Shown here: in pieces, positions 41,261 through 51,770 of the stretch
Layout of the letters: every line of letters starts with the position of its first letter
Position numbering within the stretch: the first letter of the stretch is position 1
DNA from: Atriophallophorus winterbourni
Lineage: Eukaryota; Platyhelminthes; Trematoda; Plagiorchiida; Microphallidae
DNA: 64,000 nt
Direction: 5' to 3'
Assembly: GCA_013407085.1 (NCBI GenBank)
Contig: JACCGJ010018394.1
Span: 1-64,000, forward strand
Notes under the pieces: model-generated
The model's input: the letters and a program-made list of their open reading frames with translations, nothing else
Databases searched by the model: none
What the model was told of the DNA's origin: nothing
Translations under genes and position numbers: made by a program

Positions 41261-44119
41261 TCATGTTATATATACGGGATGTAGGGTGGAATTACTACGC
41301 ATAAATATATCCAGTTTGTTCCTGAAAATCCTTTCACTAGATGATTGGACAACATGTGACGGTAGGGAGTTCCATAAGAAACAAACGCGCACCGAATAAA
41401 AGAACCGACGGCAGTTCCGGTGGGAATGTGGAATATCAAATGCAAATGGGTGAGTACGTGTGGCATGGCTTGACCGGAGGCGAAATAGGTGCCTCAGAGG
41501 GTGCGCCTTGGAGTTCATTATTTTGTAGGTTAGTATTAGATCGAATCGAACCCTTCTGCGAAGCAGTGTATCCAAATTAAGCTGCTCAAGTCGATTCTCA
41601 TATGGTAGGTTGCGGAGGCAGCCAACCATTTTAGTTGCTCTGTGATAGATCCTCTCGAGCAGCTTGATGTCCTTTTGTAGCCACGGTGACCAAGCTTGCA
41701 CTGAGTAATCCATCACCGGGTTAATATACGTATTTATCAGCATGGGGAATGATTCCCGGAAAAAATGTCCGAAAATCCGCCGAAGCATACCTAGCATGCG
41801 GCTAGCTCGATTGTACACTGCTTCGCATTGCATGCTAAACTTCAGACTTCCACTAATCCATATGCCGAGGTCTTTTTCTTTGGTTGTCCATTCCAGTTGA
41901 TTTGGTCCAAGGTTGTATGAGAATGGAAAATCTTTGCCTATTTGCAACATTTTACACTTTCGGAAGTTGAATGGAAGTTTATTTCTCTCCGACCAGCTGT
42001 TCAATAGATCCAAATCGCTTTGTAAGCGCAAACAGTCCACGCTTGACTTGATTCGCATCCAAATTTTAACATCATCCGCAAAGAGAACCATTTTGGCTGT
42101 GACAAGTTTCGGAAGGTCGTTGATGTAGACCAAAAAGAGAACCGGACCAAGTACCGAACCTTGTGGGACACCGCTAGTGGCCTCGATTTCCCCAGACATC
42201 ACACCATCGATACGTACAGTTGCTTTGCGATCAAGAAGGTAACTTCTCAGCCAGACAAGAAGGCACCCATTAATACCAACATCGTGCAACTTGCGCAGCA
42301 GTATAGAATGGTCCACGCGATCAAACGCCTTTGATATGTCCAAGTAACACGCATGCACGCAACCACCATTATCCACTGCCTGCGTCCAGTCATCCAGTGT
42401 CTCCAGTAGGTTAGTCAAGCAAGAACGAGACTTTCTAAATCCATGTTGTTCTCTGGACAACAAGTTTTGGGCTTCGAGATGACACACAATTCGTTCGCAC
42501 ACAATTCGCTCCATAATTTTTGAGATCACTGGAAGGAGTGTAACAGGGCGGTAATTTGCTGGGTCAGAACGAGTTCCACCTTTGTAGATGGGTGTTATGA
42601 TTCCTCTCTTCCAGTCATTAGGCACAACACCCTCCCTCAAGGAGTGATTAAATAAATCACAAAGTGGTTCGCACAGTTGACTGCCGCATAACTTTAGTAT
42701 TGCAGGTGTGATTCCGTCAGCTCCCGGGGACTTGTTGATATTCAACTTGCGTAGGTGGTGCTGCACTATTTCCGAACTGATGCATATATCACATATCGTC
42801 TCCGGCACAATTGTTGCTGACAAATCTGATGGTTGTAATTTATCTTTGGGGGTGAAAACTCGTGAATAAAATCTGGCTAGAGCGTTAGCGGTTTCCAAAA
42901 CAGAATCAGTTAGTCCGTTATCTGTCATGATCGGAAAAACACCGGGTTTCAGCTTCGTAGTGTTGTTAACAGTTCGATAAAGCAGTTTGGGATTTCGCTG
43001 CATTCTTACCGCCAGCTGAAGCTGGTGATATTGTTTGTCCTCTCGGATGAGATTTGTGACCTGATTCCGCAATTCGCGAAAGTTTGCCCACGTCGAATCA
43101 GTTCTGGAGACCCTGTGAATAGCCCATGCCAAATTTCGCTTTGTCAACCATTTTCTAGTCCTACTGCGAATTCTGAATTGTGGTTCTTTGCTACTATGTT
43201 TCGGGACATTTTTAGAATTGAAATGTATCATGTTGATTATGTAATCTGTCAGGGTTGTGCAATGCGAGTCCGGATCACTGAAATTTATATTATGTTCATC
43301 AAAAGCTACCATTGTTTTCATCAAACCAATGTAATCCACTTTTCTATTTTGTTTTGTTTGCTTTACAATTCTACTGGCGTTGCACACGTATTGAAATAGC
43401 AGAACGAGGTGGTCGCTTCGACCCAGCGGAGGGTGATACTGAACATCTTCAACGGCTGTGGCTTCGGACGTTAAGACTAGGTCTAGAACAGAAGTCTGTT
43501 GCAAATTTCGTTGTCGTGTATAATCGAAAACATGATTATACAAGGGGATGTAATCAAACAGTTCTCGAAATTTGTAGTCTAGGGATAGGGGTGGGTGATC
43601 TACTCGGTTATATAGTTGAGGCAGATTGAAGTCTCCCATAATCAGCAATTGCGAATTGCGCTGTTTTCCGGCGTACTGCATTGCTTTCAAGAGGTTTTCG
43701 TTATACGCATCCAATGATGATGGCGAACGGTAAACTACACCAACGATGCAACTGTCGCCTGATTCGAGCTTCAAGTTGCACCATAAACTGTCTTCCAGAT
43801 CGAGTTCAGTATCTGTAACTACCGTACAATATAAACGGTCATGGTGGTAAACAGCTACTCCACCACCTGTTCTTAAGCGGTCTCTCCGAAACAAGGTCAT
43901 GTTTGGAATAGAGAGCTCGCGATCGCTCACATGAGGTTGAAACCATGTCTCAGTTATTGCTATGACGTCGAGTGAGTGCTGATTGCAGAGATCCTTCAGT
44001 TCAGTTAGTTTGTTTAACAGGCATTGTGCGTTTGTATATAGGCAATTGATTGTAGTTTTCGTATACAGTGATGGGGCTGAAAGCTCGTCTATTAGTCCGA
44101 CCCTTCGAGAGTCGGACAT
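41261..44119 (-). CDS. CR1-like ORF2, endonuclease-reverse transcriptase, intact 952 aa
   Basis: Copies the LINE by target-primed reverse transcription. An APE-type endonuclease occupies about residues 24-245: YTNAQCLLNK (28-37), ITETW (55-59), GDFN (162-165), RSDH (234-237). A linker with RIRSRTRKWLTKRNLAW follows. RT spans about 450-800: SPGADGITPAIL, PIYKGG, YRPVTLLPVISK, QHGFRKSRSCLTNLL, motif A YLDISKAFDRVDH (592-604), SGVPQGSVLGP (649-659) and FADD (680-683). It ends with CRRFFYSVRVCFLWNSLP, the family's usual C-terminus. Every catalytic residue I can check is present. The start ATG lies 28 bases inside the end of ORF1, so translation may rely on reinitiation. A possibly active source element, provided that ORF1 is not needed or is supplied in trans. 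Confidence 0.95.
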   Translation of the reverse strand: MSDSRRVGLIDELSAPSLYTKTTINCLYTNAQCLLNKLTELKDLCNQHSLDVIAITETWFQPHVSDRELSIPNMTLFRRDRLRTGGGVAVYHHDRLYCTVVTDTELDLEDSLWCNLKLESGDSCIVGVVYRSPSSLDAYNENLLKAMQYAGKQRNSQLLIMGDFNLPQLYNRVDHPPLSLDYKFRELFDYIPLYNHVFDYTRQRNLQQTSVLDLVLTSEATAVEDVQYHPPLGRSDHLVLLFQYVCNASRIVKQTKQNRKVDYIGLMKTMVAFDEHNINFSDPDSHCTTLTDYIINMIHFNSKNVPKHSSKEPQFRIRSRTRKWLTKRNLAWAIHRVSRTDSTWANFRELRNQVTNLIREDKQYHQLQLAVRMQRNPKLLYRTVNNTTKLKPGVFPIMTDNGLTDSVLETANALARFYSRVFTPKDKLQPSDLSATIVPETICDICISSEIVQHHLRKLNINKSPGADGITPAILKLCGSQLCEPLCDLFNHSLREGVVPNDWKRGIITPIYKGGTRSDPANYRPVTLLPVISKIMERIVCERIVCHLEAQNLLSREQHGFRKSRSCLTNLLETLDDWTQAVDNGGCVHACYLDISKAFDRVDHSILLRKLHDVGINGCLLVWLRSYLLDRKATVRIDGVMSGEIEATSGVPQGSVLGPVLFLVYINDLPKLVTAKMVLFADDVKIWMRIKSSVDCLRLQSDLDLLNSWSERNKLPFNFRKCKMLQIGKDFPFSYNLGPNQLEWTTKEKDLGIWISGSLKFSMQCEAVYNRASRMLGMLRRIFGHFFRESFPMLINTYINPVMDYSVQAWSPWLQKDIKLLERIYHRATKMVGCLRNLPYENRLEQLNLDTLLRRRVRFDLILTYKIMNSKAHPLRHLFRLRSSHATRTHPFAFDIPHSHRNCRRFFYSVRVCFLWNSLPSHVVQSSSERIFRNKLDIFMRSNSTLHPVYIT

Positions 44120-44853
44120 CGGCCGTTTTTTGGGATTGCCACAGTGTTTCTAATCGGAGTCTCGTCTGATTGTGGAAGGCGTGGTTCATTAGAAGGCGTA
44201 GAAAGTCTGTGATCACTCATTCTGACATCCTTCGGGAGATTCCTATAGTTTGCTTTCCAGTTAGCCCTAACTGATTCCATCATACCTTTCGTTAAAAGTG
44301 TTACTTTCAGAGGTTTTGGCCCGTCACCTTTATAGTTTGGTGAACGAGGTATTCTAAAAGTGTCCACCACAACTGACTCGTGAGCCCCGATGCTGTTGGC
44401 AACATAGAGCCACTGTTTGTAATCGTGGTGCTGTATTTCACTTCCTGAAGCAGTGTCAGTGTGTTCGGGAACACCAAGAAGAACAATACTGCGTTGGTCA
44501 CATTTTTTCCCATTGTTCAAATTACCTTTCCTCTCCCACCACGGAATATCTGCATGTATGCGACATTTAGTCTGTGAGAATGTACGTAGCAAATAAGAGT
44601 TTAACAGAACGTCTTCCATCTCTTTTTGGCTTTTGAAAGTTATTCTCAGTAAACGTGGTTCATCGAGATGAGGAGAATTGGGGTGCCGACTTAGGCGGGT
44701 TATTGAATCGGGCAGTATCGAGCTCATATTCATCATTGAACACAGCTGGTACCATTGTTCAATGTCGTGAGTTCTTCTACTCGAGAAAAGTGTCCCTGAT
44801 GTCTCCGGCACATTGGTGCAAATTACACTGAGATTCATCAAAGTTCTTTTCAT
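44092..44853 (-). CDS. CR1-like ORF1, C-terminal part (RRM-like)
   Basis: 253 codons are open from MKRTLMN, but the real frame enters upstream (VNQIRKSKGRVLTVHQQN). Contains LSVICTNVPETSGTLFSSRRTHDIEQWYQLC and the RRM-like block EPRLLRITFKSQKEMEDVLL. Then come CRIHADIPWWERKG, IVLLGVPE and VVDTFRIPRSPNYKGDGPKPLKVTLL. ORF1 of this group is an RNA-binding partner of ORF2. It is separated from the finger part by a one-base frameshift near 44930, so this copy cannot make the whole protein. Confidence 0.88.
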   Translation of the reverse strand: MKRTLMNLSVICTNVPETSGTLFSSRRTHDIEQWYQLCSMMNMSSILPDSITRLSRHPNSPHLDEPRLLRITFKSQKEMEDVLLNSYLLRTFSQTKCRIHADIPWWERKGNLNNGKKCDQRSIVLLGVPEHTDTASGSEIQHHDYKQWLYVANSIGAHESVVVDTFRIPRSPNYKGDGPKPLKVTLLTKGMMESVRANWKANYRNLPKDVRMSDHRLSTPSNEPRLPQSDETPIRNTVAIPKNGRCPTLEGSD

Positions 44854-44897
44854 TTCATCATTAGTTTTTGAAGTAGAGGAATTCTGCTGGTGGACAG

Positions 44898-45386
44898 TCA
44901 GTACACGCCCCTTCGACTTTCTAATCTGATTAACATCTGAGTCGCAGCTTGCGTTAGATTACTCAGCTGTTTAGCTTCCCGCGAATTCTCCTTAAGTAAC
45001 GGAGTAACTTGTGGAGTTACGGGATGTAGCGTTGGGTTCGGGTTGATTTCACTTTTTAATGAGTTATTGTGGGCATTTACTATCGACATCAATGATTCCT
45101 CAAATTTTTGGGAAATGTTCTCTAAGTATTTGACGCGATTTTCCAGGTCTCCTGATTGTGATGCATTGGTCCCGGTGCCGTTTAACGACTTTGTTCTACA
45201 GACACTGCATACATAACAGACACTAGGAATTTCCGGATTATTAATAACGACTACTGCCTCGTTAGTCAAAAGTTTATCGCAATTAGTGTGTATCTTAGTA
45301 GAGCACATAAAACACATGACTACTTTCGATTTCACACTTACCCCCTTTCTGCAAATTTGACACGTAGTTTTCGTAGGTCTAGACAT
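44898..45386 (-). CDS. CR1-like ORF1, N-terminal part (PHD-like finger)
   Basis: 162 codons. The finger has eight ligands, C-x2-C, C-x2-C, H-x2-C, C-x2-C: CQICRKG, CFMCSTKIHTNCD, CYVCSVC. A predicted coiled coil around DLENRVKYLENISQKFEESL follows. The frame runs into a stop after RLESRRGVY because of a shift just upstream of the RRM-like part. PHD-like fingers at the ORF1 N-terminus are known in CR1-group LINEs, and their chromatin target is not established here. Confidence 0.88.
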   Translation of the reverse strand: MSRPTKTTCQICRKGVSVKSKVVMCFMCSTKIHTNCDKLLTNEAVVVINNPEIPSVCYVCSVCRTKSLNGTGTNASQSGDLENRVKYLENISQKFEESLMSIVNAHNNSLKSEINPNPTLHPVTPQVTPLLKENSREAKQLSNLTQAATQMLIRLESRRGVY

Positions 45387-45880
45387 CCGATAGCTGTTGA
45401 GGTTGTCTGGCCAAGGTCGTCTGATCGTTGAATGGGGGTGTTGATAGCTTCCACTAAAACACCTAGGCGCGTATCGATCGGTTCACGGTTGAGGGATGAA
45501 ATTTGCGAGGTTCGCGTGGGAACGTATCGCAATGTATTGGATGCAAATTACCAATTAAAACAGTCGTGGTGATCGTAGATTTGATCTTGCACGAACGATG
45601 CACGGCTTGTTGAATTCAGTTGAAGAAGATCTTCCGAACGATATTGGTCCCGACCAAGTCAAAACAGCGACAACAAATTTTGCTCGCGCACACAATTTCC
45701 ACGGTGATGTGGAAAATAGTAACTTCCGAAATATTGATCACTGGACACTGAAGCTGATTAAGTCCAATAGATCTCTTCAAGCGAAATCCAATGGTGTAAG
45801 AATAATCCGAATAGGATCAACGAGTGACGAGTAATGTTCAAAAGTATCAGAGCACAAAATTATGCGTCCGTCTGTTAACG
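45387..45880 (-). other. 5' UTR of the full-length CR1-like LINE
   Basis: Resembles the leader of the copy at 47694-48150 and ends near AAAGTATCAGAGCACAAAATTA (45841-45862). A 78-codon plus-strand frame here is antisense and is not a gene. Confidence 0.6.
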
Positions 45881-45920
45881 TCTGTTAACAAGCTTTGTTG
45901 TCTGTTAACAAGCTTTGTTG
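45881..45920 (+). repeat. 20-bp exact tandem duplication at the LINE junction
   Basis: TCTGTTAACAAGCTTTGTTG occurs twice in a row (45881-45900 and 45901-45920), with a further partial TCTGTTAAC at 45871. It sits between the 5' end of one LINE and the broken endonuclease of the next. Confidence 0.9.
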
Positions 45921-46309
45921 TTAACGAGCTTATCATTGTATGAGCTTTCAGATGATGGCGAGCGGTAAATGATGCCGATCGTACATTCATCTCCATTGAC
46001 TAGCTTTACTGAACACCACATCGTATCAGGAAGGCTGAGGTCAGGATGATCGATGACGTTACACTGCGCTAAACGTTCGTGATAGTAGACTGCAACTCCA
46101 CCACCGGATCTTCGATCACGATCGCGACGAAGTAGTGACATTTTCGGAATCAAAAGCTCAGCATCAGTCATGCAGGGCTGGAACCAAGTCTCTGTAACTG
46201 CAACCAAATCGGGTGAAAGTCTATCACAAAGCTCACATAGTTCAGCTAATTTGTTAGTTAAACACTGAGCATTTGTATATATGCACCTGATCGTATTTGT
46301 CTTACACAA
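45905..46309 (-). pseudogene. CR1-like endonuclease, N-terminal part, truncated
   Basis: IRCIYTNAQCLTNKLAELCELCD, VTETWFQP, RRSGGGVAVYYHERL and IGIIYRSPSSESSYNDKL match residues 24-145 of the intact ORF2. The frame stops at the LINE junction before the GDFN motif. Confidence 0.9.
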
Positions 46310-46329
46310 TGTCGAATCGTGTACTGTAG

Positions 46330-46983
46330 CTATTGGTCCGACTCGCGATGAGCCGGACCCTTTTCGTTTTTTGGGGTAACATTTGAACTGTCAATAACAA
46401 GATTGCAATCAGGCTGTGGTTGCGATGGTTCTCTGGGTTTCAGTGAGGGAACACGCTTGGGCACACTTAGTCTCACGTCTGGTGGAAGTTTTGAGCGGTT
46501 AGATTTCCAGTCGGTGTTCATAGCGATAGCCATTTCAGTCGTTAGAAAAGTGATTTTCAGAGGACTGGGCCCATTGCCTTTGTAGTTGGAGGATCTGGGT
46601 ATTCTAAAAGTATCTACGACAATGGAATCACGAGATCCAATAGCATCGGCAATGTATAACCATTGCTTCAAATCATGTTGCTTTGATTCCGATGCTGATA
46701 CTACATCAACATTTTCGGGGACACCGAGGAATATTAAACTACGTGAAGTAGAGTGGTCTCGACGAGTGGATTGACCTTTCCTTTCCCACCAAGGTATGTC
46801 GGCTTGTACTCGGCAGGTCAAACCGGGACAAGCACCGAGTAGATACGCATTGAGGATGACTTCTTCCATTTCAGATTTATTTCGCAATGTCACCCTTAAT
46901 AGGCGCGGCCGGTCTACGTGAGGGGAGTCTTTATGCCGGGTTAAGCGCGTCATTGATGTAGGTACCAAAGCTTTCAAGCCCAT
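46330..46983 (-). CDS. CR1-like ORF1, RRM-like part
   Basis: 217 codons with RPRLLRVTLRNKSEMEEVIL, CRVQADIPWWERKGQ, LIFLGVPENVD and VVDTFRIPRSSNYKGNGPSPLKITFL. The frame before the first Met also holds the LSVICTNIPEST..FSARKA stretch (to about 47090), but a shift separates it from the finger part. The C-terminal end overlaps the beginning of ORF2 in the same manner as in the full-length copy. Confidence 0.85.
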   Translation of the reverse strand: MGLKALVPTSMTRLTRHKDSPHVDRPRLLRVTLRNKSEMEEVILNAYLLGACPGLTCRVQADIPWWERKGQSTRRDHSTSRSLIFLGVPENVDVVSASESKQHDLKQWLYIADAIGSRDSIVVDTFRIPRSSNYKGNGPSPLKITFLTTEMAIAMNTDWKSNRSKLPPDVRLSVPKRVPSLKPREPSQPQPDCNLVIDSSNVTPKNEKGPAHRESDQ

Positions 46984-47072
46984 GTGTGTACAGAGCTTAG
47001 TCCATTCATTGAGCTCATGTGCTTTTCTTGCTGAGAAAAGTGAATCTGTCGATTCCGGGATATTTGTGCAGA

Positions 47073-47693
47073 TTACACTGAGAGCGATATCTGTCTTAGT
47101 AGAATGAGCGGTAACATTGCTTTTTTGGGAGTCTCGGATCTAGCAACTAGACGATGGGGAGTCCTGGACAAAGTGTTCACAATTTTACCAGATGAGGGCC
47201 TAGGTAAACAGGGTTCAGTAGGTCCATCTTTATTACTTTCGGATGAGCTATCAACACATTCAGTTAAGGGAGCAGTTATTGGTGTAATTTCCTTTTCCTT
47301 TTTGTCTTGAGCAACATTTATTTCGTGTCGAATTGCGTTGGCAAGTGTATCTACCAAAAGCGGTTTAAATGTTTCCTCAAGTTTTCGATAGCAATTTTCC
47401 AAAATCTCTATTCGAGATTCCAGCTTTGCCTCGTGGGGAGGATTTGTAGTCGTATCGATAGGCTGTTTACTTCGACATGCACAGCATACGTAGCAAACAC
47501 CGGGTAAATCAACGTTGTTAATAAAACATATCACTTCTTTCGTTAGGGCTTTATCACATTTAGTATGTATTTTACTCAAACAGCCAAAACATTTAACAAC
47601 GTTGGATTTGGCGCTTACCCCTTTGTTACAAATTTGACACACATCACGTGCTGCCTTCTTTATCTGGGTCATCGAGGTCATCCTTCGCGACAT
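47073..47693 (-). CDS. CR1-like ORF1, PHD-like finger part
   Basis: 206 codons: CQICNKG, CFGCLSKIHTKCD, CYVCCACRSK give the eight finger ligands. Then a coiled coil (KLESRIEILENCYRKLEETF) and a polar Ser/Thr/Pro-rich tail. It starts at MSRRMTSMTQIKK. The following RRM-like part is in another frame. Confidence 0.87.
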   Translation of the reverse strand: MSRRMTSMTQIKKAARDVCQICNKGVSAKSNVVKCFGCLSKIHTKCDKALTKEVICFINNVDLPGVCYVCCACRSKQPIDTTTNPPHEAKLESRIEILENCYRKLEETFKPLLVDTLANAIRHEINVAQDKKEKEITPITAPLTECVDSSSESNKDGPTEPCLPRPSSGKIVNTLSRTPHRLVARSETPKKAMLPLILLRQISLSV

Positions 47694-48150
47694 TGTTACA
47701 ATCCAACGAGTGATGTGTCAGTGCACTTAGCGGTGCAGTTGTTTATCGATCGGTAGGTACTGGTGGAGTGAATGCGTTGGATCGGAGTGATGCGATCCAA
47801 GCGGTAAAATACGAACGAGTTGGATAAAAGTGGTGCGGTTGAACGAGTTTCGATCTGATAGTGTTGAAAAAACTATCAGTCAATTCGAAATGATGTGATC
47901 CTCTCAATAGTATTCGAACAGGAACAATATTCTGAATCGCCAAGGATATTGCACACGTCGGTAAAATTGGATTAAAACTTGAAAATTTGAATTTTCAAGA
48001 ATTTACCTTGCTCGAAGTTGAAATTGGAATATTCCGAAAGAGCAAATTGAGACGAGTTCAATGATATATGAACCGTCCAGTTCAGGCAAAAGTGTGAGGA
48101 AATAAATCTAAAAGTATGAGAGCACAAATTAATGCGTCCGCACAGCAGGT

Positions 48151-49280
48151 CTGTAATCTTTAAGGATTTCCATGCATATGAAATTTTCTCGATTGTGAGT
48201 TTATGTACCTTTCCATCCACTACATTACATGGATACCAGTATTTTATCTGTCAATGTCATTTTCGGATATACGATATGCAATACTCCGTTACATTTCGCT
48301 AACATACACTCATTTATATTACGATTATGTTTGCTTTAATAATGTCATCTGATAAACTTGTCGAGCTGCTTTGATGCAGTAAATTTTGAGCAGCCATTTA
48401 CCATGGATATTAAATTAATATCATCTGGTTGCGCACAAACCTTAAATCACACAACTTAAATCATTCAGATTTAGTTGGTTTTCACGTTTTAACAGAAACG
48501 CATACCTGCAAATAGAGATAGTTCTGTTTCAGCAGTCAAGATTATGATATATTTATGCAAATGAAACCTTATATCATAAAATCCTAACTTAGCTTGTCTC
48601 GAATTTATCAACATATTGCGATGGCTGTAAAGCAATATACCCAATTATGTTGCTTATTTAATTATGGAATTCTAAGCATAATTCGTTAGTCCGATGTACT
48701 GCGAAGCAATGTACATTTGTATAAAATGTTATTTCGTAAATTCGTCTTTCCCCTTTTTGTGAGTGATGACATACAACTTAAGCGTAATTACAATCGCAAA
48801 TAAGGCCGACAATGTGTACAAATTGCTAAGTGATTAATGTTCTGTTTTGTTTATTCAATTTTTACCATGCGAGAGTTGTTAAGTGTATCTGTGTCGTCTA
48901 CATGTCTATCGCTGTCTCCGCACCATCCCTGACTTCCTTGGCACCATCGAATACGTAACGCAACAATCCGTAATAGAATCTTTAGAATACAGATATTCAT
49001 TTCTAACTCCAGAGAAGACAAGGGTTGCGGAAAGCTACAGTCGTCTTAGAAATGCTTGCAGCATCCTCGTCAAATAATCATACCGAATTATTAATTCGAC
49101 CACCGAGATACATGAAACGATCTACAGTTTTAGGCGCTTGATTGTCAAGTAATGTGTTGTTTGATAATTTGATGTCCTTCAGCACTTGGAGGGTGCGAAA
49201 CACATTATAAATGCTGGCAAAATAGGATTTATCTCATTTGGCGGTCGCGTCGCGTTACAAGATATGTCCGTTAGCGGTTG
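48151..49280. other. Unassigned AT-rich DNA
   Basis: No coding or repeat signature recognised. A 64-codon plus frame at 48883-49077 has no recognisable family. Confidence 0.4.
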
Positions 49281-49289
49281 TTGGGACAA

Positions 49290-49490
49290 AGAGGCTATTA
49301 ACTGGGAGAAATATTGAGGCTAGCTCGTTTGACATTGTTTGGTACACGTTTTAGGGATTCATCATCACCAATTACAGTGCCATGCTTTATTCGCAGAGCC
49401 TAGTATAGACTTGTAGAAACAACCGGGTAATTAGTCCATCGCGTAGCGATAGGCTAAGTTGGGCAATTGTTTGCCCGTTGATTAAAACCT
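49290..49490 (+). pseudogene. Possible RTE-like C-terminal scrap
   Basis: Stretches such as GTACACGTTTTAGG..T, CATGCTTTATTCGCAGAGCC and CGCGTAGCGATAGGCTAAGTTGGGC resemble 12130-12290 of the RTE-like LINE, strongly decayed. Confidence 0.45.
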
Positions 49491-50049
49491 TATGCCATAT
49501 GCCTTACCTTATGACGAATTCAGAAGCATCAATATCAATGATATCTTGATAAATTTCACAAGCTTTGGTGTAAGAAACCTATGTTGGCTAATTTCTCTCA
49601 GTTTTAACTTTTGTATTTGATGTCTTTAGAATCATTCATTTGATGCACTCCAGGTTTTATTCATTTCCCGTGCCAGTTCATCTGTGCGGGCGACATCTCT
49701 GATTATCTTACAGACTATACTAATCAAACCAGCTTCCAATGCACCAATAGTTTGAATACCCTTAGGAAAAGGATTTCTTCTCGATCACATGCATCCAATT
49801 GCAGTCCTATCACTTTCTGCCATTCGTGTCTAAAGTATCGGAATCGATCATTGATGACCCGTTATTGATTTTTGCAGATAGACCTTATTTCTTAACTAAA
49901 GCTTAATATGAGTTCCAACGTCACCTCATTTGACCAATTTCATTTTTGCTCGTGATCAATGGACTGACGCTGCTGATCGTTGCAGAGAGGTTAAGTGATA
50001 TGCTTGGACGTCACAAAACCGTATGACTGTGTCGACCACGTTAGTTTAT

Positions 50050-50285
50050 CGAAGAACATTTGCTGCAGCTGACAACACATGAACGCGGCGATGATGTTAT
50101 CACTCAGGTCAATCTCTGCTTCGGGCCCGTGTGTGAAAGAGGCCAACTTTGCTAGCACTATGCTAGGTCTGTTACGCCGAGATTTCAACAAGTTTGTGAC
50201 GGCTGTGTTCAGTGTGCTTCCTGTGTTATTCATTCGGCCACACATGAAGAATGCTGTGCAGCTTTGGAGACGTTACTTAAATTGA
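50050..50285 (+). pseudogene. LINE RT thumb-end scrap
   Basis: Plus frame with FASTMLGLLRRDFNKFV, then FIRPHMKNAVQLWRRYL, the pattern FVRPHLEYAIQVW..YL seen after the palm domain in many non-LTR RTs. No other part of the element is preserved nearby. Confidence 0.55.
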
Positions 50286-50779
50286 TTTTCTGGCTTACTG
50301 ATCATGTGTACGTGACATTTTTAATGGCAACTCTTGACTGATGGTGAATAGCTTTAGGCTTCAAATCAAATATACTTTAGGCTTTCAAAAACTGCAATTT
50401 TCAACTTATCTTGATACTGTATTAGAACAGAAAATAAAGACCAATAAATAGCAGGTTTGGTTACATATAGTTAATTCAAATTCACGTAAAAGTGACGTAA
50501 ATCGTAAATGGATTAGATAGTTGATTTGCTTGGTCCAAAGGTGTAATTTGAGGCAAATTTATTTATATTTTAAACGAGTATTCCTTTGATTAAAAATCCA
50601 TATGTGCATGTATTTCGATAACATACAATCCGCAATGCACCGCACTGCATGTTGTATTTCTTCCTCTTATCGCAATGCACTGTTTTTTTACAAGAATATA
50701 TTTCTTCACTTTCAGCTACTTATCGGCACATGCCACGTGACAGATGTCAGATGACAATCTGACTGCCCTTTTGTTAATT

Positions 50780-50990
50780 GACGTTTCCCACGCTTTTAGG
50801 ACGAGGACAAAAGGCATTTATCTACGCACGCGAAGTGATGGCAAGCTTTTCAACCTGAACCGGTTGAGAGCACAAACCAGAGCACGAATTGTGCTAATCC
50901 ATGACCTGCTGTTTGTCTAAGATGCAGCAATTATTGCTCACTCCCAAGAGAACCTACAGTCGCAGTCTTTACTGTGCAGCATTTTGCCTG
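50780..50990 (+). pseudogene. Non-LTR RT fragment, family A
   Basis: Reads RTRTKGIYLRTRSDGKLFNLNRLRAQTR, then VLIHDLLF and DAAIIAHSQENLQS. It is the region just before and at the catalytic YADD-like motif of a different LINE group from the CR1 copies. A second member is at 56690-57065. Confidence 0.72.
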
Positions 50991-51010
50991 CATCGGGTTT
51001 TGTGCTTTTA

Positions 51011-51287
51011 CACATACATACCTACATACATACATACGTATATACATACATACATACATACATGCATACATACATACATACATACATACATACATACATA
51101 CATACATACATACATACATACATACATACATACATACATACATACATACATACATACATACATACATACATACATACATACATACATACATACATACATA
51201 CATACATACATACATACATACATACATACATAGATACATACATACATACATATATACACACAAAACATACACATACATGCATACATG
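51011..51287. repeat. (ACAT)n microsatellite
   Basis: About 275 bases, with an uninterrupted run of about 41 units at 51065-51231 and imperfect ends. All long open frames of the IHTYIHTY type in it are artefacts of the repeat. Confidence 0.98.
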
Positions 51288-51720
51288 ATTTTTTCCTGAG
51301 TGCCCGGTATTAATTATCAGGCATTACAAATGTATTTGAGTATTTGGTACAGATTGACTCTGGTACAACCTTATACCCTTGTTCCAAAATCTTCAGAAAA
51401 CTCTCTCTTGAATTCTGTTTTTATTGGGTTCTTCATTTTTCTCGTTTTCTAGCGCATTTGCGCTCATTGGAACAGCACCCGCAGTGTTTGGAATCCGACT
51501 CGATTTGCTCATGAGCTCACGTTCTTTCAATCAGCCGTCTGTGGAAGCGTTTCCGAAGCCATAGCCGGCGATCTAACAACACCACTTCATTTTGCGAAAA
51601 CTCGAACGATGCTTGCAGAGGTACGAGTTTCGTTGTGCTTTGTCTTTTCCTATATTTGTGACTGCCCATCCATGCCAAGCCCATCGAACTATTCACAAAC
51701 TTGATGACACCGGTCCATAA

Positions 51721-51770
51721 CTGAAGCACTGGACTTGAGTTTTGCTCTTATTTGAGCTCATCAGCAGTGC
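51721..51770 (-). ncRNA. Hammerhead ribozyme in SINE-like element, G12 mutated
   Basis: Minus strand: helix I GCACTG with CAGTGC, core CTGATGA (51764-51758), helix II GCTC/GAGC with loop AAATAA, helix III ACT/AGT with a two-base loop, predicted cut between 51732 and 51731. The core GAAA reads AAAA, that is G12 is A, which should greatly reduce cleavage. All three helices pair fully. Confidence 0.78.

Larger units (their letters stand above)
41160..45880 (-). mobile_element. CR1/L2-like LINE, full length, one damaged ORF1
   Basis: 4.7-kb minus-strand element: 5' UTR (about 45880-45387), ORF1, ORF2 overlapping ORF1 by 28 bases in another frame, and a short T-rich 3' UTR. ORF2 is uninterrupted. 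It is the youngest-looking LINE in the window. Confidence 0.9.
45921..48150 (-). mobile_element. CR1/L2-like LINE, 5' part, interrupted at the endonuclease
   Basis: 5' UTR 48150-47694, ORF1 47693-46330 (two frames), and the start of ORF2 to about 45921 (SSESSYNDKLV). The remainder is plausibly the fragment at 39880-41150 beyond the inserted LINE, although about 35 codons are missing between them. Confidence 0.85.

Noticed and set aside
45598..45834. 78-codon plus-strand open frame
   Set aside because: It lies antisense in the 5' leader of a CR1-like LINE and has no recognisable family.
50901..51313. Long Tyr/Ile/His/Thr or Met/Tyr/Val/Cys open frames in the (ACAT)n array, also at 59364-59777
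   Set aside because: A four-base repeat without stops is open in every frame; the sequence carries no other coding sign.
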